NCBI GenBank assembly: GCA_009193035.1 | Contig: SWDT01000099.1 | Span: 1 to 64,000, forward strand | Length of the DNA stretch: 64,000 nt | Source of the DNA: Halicephalobus mephisto | Taxonomy: Eukaryota > Nematoda > Chromadorea > Rhabditida > Panagrolaimidae | Reading direction: 5' to 3' | Shown here: piece after piece, positions 58,575 through 64,000 of the stretch | How the letters are laid out: each line of letters opens with the position of its first letter | Position numbering within the stretch: position 1 is the first letter of the stretch | Translations under genes and position numbers: made by a program | The notes under the pieces: model-generated | Told to the model about the DNA's origin: nothing | Seen by the model: only the letters and a program-made list of their open reading frames with translations | The model's database searches: none

Positions 58575-58684
58575 TAAAATCTAAAAATAAAATAAATAAA
58601 TCATGGAGAAACGTTTTCGCGAAAAAATGAAATTTAATTCATCGAAAAAATAAAGTAATTTTTTTATTCTTTGGCCACGCCTTT

Positions 58685-59260
58685 AGGGATTCTGAATCAG
58701 TCAAAAAATTAAGGATACTGTAATAGGAGGGATTCTGCGGAAAAAATCCAAAAAATAAAACTTCAGAAATCTTAGAAACTAATAAAAATAAAATTCTGAA
58801 TCAGTCAAAAAAATTAAGGATACTGTAATGGGAGGGATTCTGCGGAAAAAATCCAAAAAATAAGGTTTCAGAAATCTTAGAAATCGATAAAAATAGAATT
58901 CTGAATTCTGTTCAAAAATCAAAAATACCGTAATCACAGGATTTTTGAAAAATAAATTTCAAAAGTGTTGAAATTCTACAAAAACGAAATTCCGAATCCA
59001 TAAAAATAAAATATACTGTAATTTTTGAAATTAAAATATCTAAAAAGTAAAGTATACTGTAATTAGAAAAAATTTTTTAACTTCCGAAAAATCTAGTTTC
59101 GAACAATTCTGAAAAAACAGGAAGCGGATTCTGAATTTTCCGAAAAATAAGCCATACTGTGATCGGAAAAGATTAAAAAATAAATCCAGATTGGAATAAT
59201 TTTTAAAAAATCAAAAAATTAAAAAATTCAAATTTAAAAAAAATTAAAAAATACCGTAAT
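58685..59260. repeat. Tandem repeat, about 117 bp unit, diverging to the right
   Basis: GATTCTGAATCAGTCAAAAAATTAAGGATACTGTAAT and GGAGGGATTCTGCGG occur twice nearly intact, then in weaker copies. Confidence 0.85.
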
Positions 59261-59784
59261 CAAAGAAATTTTAAATTTCAAAAATTTTGATTTTAAAAAA
59301 TTCACAAATATAATTGAAAAATTTTTAAAAAATAAAAATCAAAGAAGTTTTGAAAAAATTCTGATCTTTGTAGAAACGTGAAAAGCGATGAATGGGTGGC
59401 ACAGAAGGCGGGGTCCGTGTTAAAAGTGTGTTTTCGTGTCAGGAAAATTAAATAAAGTGTTTTAAAACAAAAACATTTGTATAAGCATCTTTCAAAACTT
59501 CTACGCAAGGACAAAAATCATAGTAAAAGTTTTTAAAAATTTAAAAATAAAAAAGTTTAAAAATAAAAAAATTTTTTAAATTTAAATTTTAAAAAAAATT
59601 TGAAATTGAGGTTTAAAAAAATTTTTTAAATTAAGAAATATCAAAATGAGAACAATTCAAAAAATAAAAAAAGTTCAAAACAAAAAATCTAAAAATTCGG
59701 AAATGAAAAACATCCAAAAAAAATAGTTCCAGAACAAAAATATTTAAAAATAAACAAGTTTTAAAATGGAAAAATAATTTTACC

Positions 59785-60000
59785 AAAGAAAAATTATAAA
59801 TTAAAATGTTTTTTAATTTTCGTGCAAGGACCTGAAAAAATCTCAGAACGAAAAAATTATAAATTAAAAATTAAAGTGTTTTTTAATTTTCGTGCAAGGA
59901 TCTAGAAGAATCTCAGAACGAAAAAAAAAAAAATTATAAATTAAAATATTTTTAAATTTTCGTGCAAGGACCTGGAAAAAAATCTCAGAACGAAAATGTG
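59785..60000. repeat. Tandem repeat, about 67 bp unit, three copies
   Basis: TTAATTTTCGTGCAAGGACCT and AATCTCAGAACGAAAA recur. Confidence 0.9.
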
Positions 60001-60252
60001 CAAAAGTACAGTTCAATATCATAAAGAAAATGAACTCGTTAATGAGCTTAACGGGGCGGTTTATATCGGTCCTAATCCTGATCAAACAGTGAGATGACGT
60101 GAAGACCCCTGAGGCGAGACTTAGTCATCAGCGGTTTGCCAGTCATTCACTCGCCCAAAATGAATTGACTGGTCCGAATTCGTTCTGGAATCTCACGTGA
60201 GATATTTGACGGACGGTTTTCATTTTTCGAAAAATGATTAAATTAAAGACAA

Positions 60253-61407
60253 ATGAAAAATAAATTATCACTTCCGGTGATCGCCTGTGGCGTTTTCGAC
60301 ATTTTGTTTTTTTGGACAAAACTGACTCAAGAATTTGACGAAAAAAGGCGGTACTACAAGTTCGGTAATTAATTTTTGATTTTTAATTTTCATTCAAAAG
60401 TTCAAAGAATCACCTAGAATCCAACGACCGATTTCGAAATTTTGGAACATTTTCAAAAAATAAAACTTTCAAAATTTTCGAAATTTTCAAAAAATAAAAA
60501 ACTTCCAAAATTTTGGAAATTTTTCAAAAAATAAAAAACTTTCAAAATTTTTAAAAAATTAAAAACTTTCAAAATTTTGGAACATTTTCAAAAAATAAAA
60601 ATTTTCGAAATTTTTAAAAAATAAAAAACTTTCAAAATTTTCGAAACTTTCGGAATTTTCTGGAATTTGATGGAAAATATAAAACATTTAAAAATATGGT
60701 AATTTCTAAATCTTTAGAATTTTATGGAAAATTTCGAAAATTTGAATACTTCGAAAATTAGAAATTTTTAGTCTTGAAAAATCTGATTCAAAATTTTAGA
60801 ATCTTTCAAAAACCAACGAAAATAGTAAAAATTTTTAGAATCTGATGAAAAATTATAGAATTTTAAACAATTTAATAAAAAAATTTTAAATTCTTTAGAT
60901 TCTAATTCAAAACTAAAATTCTTTAGAATTCATAGAAAATTATAAAATTCCCTAAAATATAATTAAAAATTTTTAAATTTTCTAAAATCTAAGAAAAAAT
61001 TTAAAAATTTTCTAAAATATAATTAAAAATTTAAAAATTTTCTAAAATATAATTAAAAATTTAAAAATTTTCTAAAATCTAAGAAAAAATTTAAAAATTT
61101 TCTAAAATGTGATCGAAAATTCTAAAAATAAAAATTCCATAAATTTTTCTAGGACTTTTCAGGATCTCATAGATTTTAAAACTTTTCAGATTTCTCGAAA
61201 AATTAAAAATTCCCGTCGAGAAAATTGAAAATATTTATTTTTAATTTTCATGTTTTTTTAGAATATTCATTGCAAGATAAATTACAATTTTGCAAAGAAA
61301 TGACATTTTTCAATCTTCTTCATGCTGATTTCGACGAAAAAGGAGATCACGAGAAATCCGTTGATCCAAAGGAACTGGATTTCTCAACGGAAGTGATCAA
61401 ACTTTGA
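60253..61407 (+). CDS. Unrecognised 85-residue small protein with N-terminal hydrophobic segment
   Basis: Family not recognised. Two exons, 60253-60364 and 61262-61407, joined in phase 1 by a G/GTAATT donor and a TTTTTTAG acceptor. The N-terminus (MKNKLSLPVIACGVFDILFF) is a signal anchor or a short membrane segment; the rest is charged (EFDEKRRYYKFEYSLQDK) and ends STEVIKL. It could be a small membrane-anchored subunit, for instance mitochondrial, but I have no family evidence. The 897 bp intron is filled with TTTCAAAATTTTC and AAAATTTTCTAAAATCTAAG repeats. Higher G/C than the surroundings and a clean frame make it a likely gene. Confidence 0.55.
60440..61110. repeat. Short A/T-rich repeats in the small-protein intron
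   Basis: AAAAAATAAAAAACTTTCAAAATTTTCG units (about 36 bp) to 60650, then AAAATTTTCTAAAATCTAAGAAAAAATT units (about 30 bp) from 60940. Confidence 0.8.
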
Positions 61408-61524
61408 TTATTGCAAAATCATTAAAAATAATAATTTTCAAAAATTCTGTCGAAATCTATAAAGCGATCGACGTCAAATTTCGATTTTTCCGTAAAAATT
61501 AAGCAAATCAACTTGATCGAATAT

Positions 61525-61985
61525 TGCGAGCAAAGTGCAAATTTGGCTTTCATTTCAGATTATCTGCCTGAATATTGGGAATAAAATGTGGATTTTTCTT
61601 GATTTCGAAAAACTTTATAAATTCAAATATAAGGATACTGACCGATGTGCCTAAATATTGCGAGCAAAATGCGGATTTTTTTATCATTTAAAATTATATG
61701 CCTGAATGTTGCAAGCAATGTGCGGATTTTATTATCATTTATCTCCATAAACGTTGCGAGCAAAGTGCGAATTTTATTATCATTTCAGATTATATGCCTG
61801 AATGTTGCGAGCAAACTGCAAATTTGGCTTTCATTTCAGATTCTTTTCCTGAATGTTGCGAGCAAAGTGCGGATTTTTTTATCATTTAAAATTATATGCC
61901 TAAATATTGCGAGCAAAATGCAAATTTGGCTTTCATTTCAGATTATCTGCCTGAATGTTGCGAGCAATGTGCGGATTTTATTTCG
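61525..61985. repeat. Minisatellite, about 52-56 bp unit, eight copies
   Basis: CCTGAATGTTGCGAGCAAAGTGCGGATTTT and TCATTTCAGATTATATG recur. Open frames across it are repeat artefacts. Confidence 0.9.
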
Positions 61986-62139
61986 ATTTTTAGATTTTAG
62001 ACTTTTCGCTGTTAATGTAAGAATTTTCCAATTGTAAAATTAAGATTTATTTTTAGAAAAATAATAAAAAAGAAATAAAATTGTTCAAAGAACATTGATC
62101 TTTTTTTATAAATAAATCAAAAAATCACTTTTTTGATCT

Positions 62140-62504
62140 CTCCAGATTAATGACGGCAATTTTTTGATGAAAATAACGTCATCAGTTCAAAAATAAAATT
62201 AAAAATTAAAAAACAAAAGAAAACTAAAAATATATGTGAAAATTAAAAAAATTAACAAGTTTGTCGATTTCGAAATTCAATCATAAAAATTAATTTTTTT
62301 TAATAAAGTGGTCTTGACGGGAATTTTCAGAATTTTAGAATTTTCAGAATTTTAGAATTTCAGAATTTTCAAATCTCAGATGGTTCTAGAAGTTTTTGTC
62401 CGATTTTCGGAATTTTCAGTGGAATTTTAGAATCTGCACGAGATTTCAGACGACTCTAGAAGCAATATTAATGCTTGATCGGACATTTCATCCTTAGTGG
62501 GAAG
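62140..62504. other. Non-coding stretch
   Basis: Near 62325-62380 TTTTAGAATTTCAGAATTT repeats. Otherwise nothing seen. Confidence 0.4.
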
Positions 62505-62850
62505 CGCAACCAACAAGGAGCAGTTGGTCCCGAACGGATTCTTTTAAAATTAACAAACAGCGTTTGGTCCTGAATGGATTCTTTTAACATCGATAAACAG
62601 CGCTTGGTCCCGAACAGATTCTTTTAAAATCAACAGCGCTTGGTCCCGAACGGATTCTTTTAAAATCAACACCGCTTGGTCCCGAACGGATTCTTTTAAA
62701 ATCAACAGCGCTTAGTCCTGAATGGATTCTTTTAAAATCAACAGCGTTTGATCCCAAACAGATTCTTTTAAAATCAAAAAACACCGCTTGGTCCCGAACG
62801 GATTCTTTTAAAATCAACAGCGTTTGGTCCTGAACGGACTTCCTTAGCAT
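62505..62850. repeat. Minisatellite, about 36 bp unit, nine copies
   Basis: AACAGCGCTTGGTCCCGAACGGATTCTTTTAAAATC with minor changes. Confidence 0.95.
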
Positions 62851-62893
62851 CGAGAAGGAAGCATACAGTTTTTTTCTAGTTCTGTATTGTGCC

Positions 62894-63133
62894 TCAGGTA
62901 TCTGTTAAGTAAAAATTCTCTACGATATCTACTTTTTCATCGTTACGCGGACCGACAAATACAACAATTAGGATTTTTGGTTTCGAAAATTCTGGCCGTT
63001 GCGGATGATGGAAAAAATAGATCCTATCGAAGGAGATCGACTGATCAAGAACCACCGTGGTGAGTGCAATTGTACCCAGAACCGATCGGCACTGTCCGGG
63101 GAGACTGGCCAAATCGAAAAATATCATCGTCAT
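62894..63133 (-). other. 79-codon ORF of doubtful status
   Basis: A non-repetitive, GC-richer block is open on the minus strand (MTMIFFDLASLPGQCRSVLG). No splice partner or family was recognised. It may be an exon of a gene continuing outside the window, or chance. Confidence 0.15.
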
Positions 63134-63344
63134 CAGCCGAACTAGGTCAAATTATCAAACATCTGCACAATGCCAATTTTTTCGACGATTTTATTGATCC
63201 ATGTACTTGACCAGTCAAAGACCGAAAATCTCATTTGTTTTCTAGTCCAAAATGACATTCAAAAAACCGAAAATTTTCAAATTTAACTTTTTTAATTATT
63301 TAAAAAATCAATTTTGTTATAATTTTTGGACATGAATTTTCAGA

Positions 63345-63625
63345 TTTCAGAAAATCAAAATTTCGAATGGATTCTAGAAAGTTTGAAATTTCGGATTTTG
63401 AAAATTTAGGAAATTCTAGATTTTGGAAAATTCAAAAAATTCTAGATTTTTAGAAAATTTCGGATTTTGGAAAATTCAGAAACTTTTAGATTTTTAGAAA
63501 ATTCTAGATTTTGGAAAATTCAGAAATTTTTAGATTTTTAGAAAATTCTAGATTTTGGAAAATTCAGAAAATTCAGAAACTTTTAGATTTTTAGAAAATT
63601 TTGGATTTTGGAAAATTCAGAAACC
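63345..63625. repeat. TTTTAGAAAATTCTAGATTTTGGAAAATTC repeat
   Basis: About 57 bp units, five copies. Confidence 0.85.
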
Positions 63626-64000
63626 TCTGGATTCTAAGACTTCAGAAGGTGTTACGTGATTTTTGAAGACTTTAGAATTCTTTATTATATTCTAAAATTT
63701 TCAAACTAAAAAAAATTTAGATTCCAGAAATTTCAAAAAATTCAGTTTTTATACGATTTCAAGAAATTTCAAAATTTACAATCGAAGATTTCACAAAATT
63801 CAAGTATCTAGAAAAATCACCGATAAACAATAAACAAATCGGTGTTTTCAGATTTTAGAGAACCAAAAGTGCACTTTCCCAAGGCATTTACCATTTGGCA
63901 GAGGGATAAATCCGGCTGTTTTCGATTTTTGGACCGAAATAACTCTGGTCAAAGAAGGTTAACGAAGGTTCAAGTACTCAAAAAACAAACCATAAAAGAG

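Noticed and set aside
61645..62037. 130-codon frame with repeated CLNVASKVRI peptide
   Set aside because: Arises from the 54 bp minisatellite; no upstream or downstream coding context.
62505..62850. 36 bp repeats at CRISPR-like period
   Set aside because: Units are contiguous, with no spacers and no associated genes.
62584..62850. 88-codon frame with repeated VDFKRIRSGPSA peptide
   Set aside because: Arises from the 36 bp minisatellite.

Overview
The window is AT-rich nuclear DNA from a nematode, most likely a free-living rhabditid related to Caenorhabditis. Evidence: many very short introns (42-50 bp) with TTTTCAG or TTTTTAG acceptors, acceptor-like sites just before start codons (as in spliced-leader trans-splicing), tightly packed same-strand genes that look like operons, and clear worm orthologues. 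Gene models were built by hand from splice sites, reading-frame phase and family conservation. Exon junctions of the conserved genes are phase-consistent.

Left part (1-31 kb) is gene-dense. A DEG/ENaC channel gene (minus strand) runs off the left edge. A 2.56 kb mariner-like element with almost identical 225 bp inverted repeats (3622-6185) carries a broken transposase and a nested 115 bp TTAA-bounded element. Then come casein kinase 2 beta (kin-10), lariat debranching enzyme (dbr-1), thiamine pyrophosphokinase (tpk-1) and proteasome ATPase Rpt6, all minus strand. The last three are 136-190 bp apart and look like an operon. Head-to-head with Rpt6 is a plus-strand JMJD4-type oxygenase gene, followed by the iron-sulfur targeting factor CIAO2B/MIP18 and RNA helicase A (rha-1), the latter two only 67 bp apart. 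RAD1 (mrt-2) lies tail-to-tail with rha-1 and head-to-head with GTP-type PEPCK, and a flavin monooxygenase gene converges on PEPCK.

Middle part (31-49 kb) is repeat-rich. It holds a probable three-exon gene for a 443-residue protein of unknown family with two internal peptide repeats, a possible multi-exon gene for a single-pass membrane protein ending in a PDZ-ligand-like EFYV tail, and an LAT-type (SLC7) amino acid transporter whose second intron spans 4.7 kb.

Right part (49-64 kb) is mostly minisatellite and A/T-rich repeat. It holds an unrecognised 314-residue protein gene, a two-exon 85-residue small protein gene, and weak candidates. I found no tRNA, rRNA or CRISPR array. The conserved genes are unrelated housekeeping functions (proteolysis, RNA turnover, DNA damage checkpoint, gluconeogenesis, cofactor synthesis). 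Candidates for undescribed biology are the repeat protein at 32102-34527, the EFYV membrane protein at 35339-38486, the 314-residue protein and the 85-residue protein.
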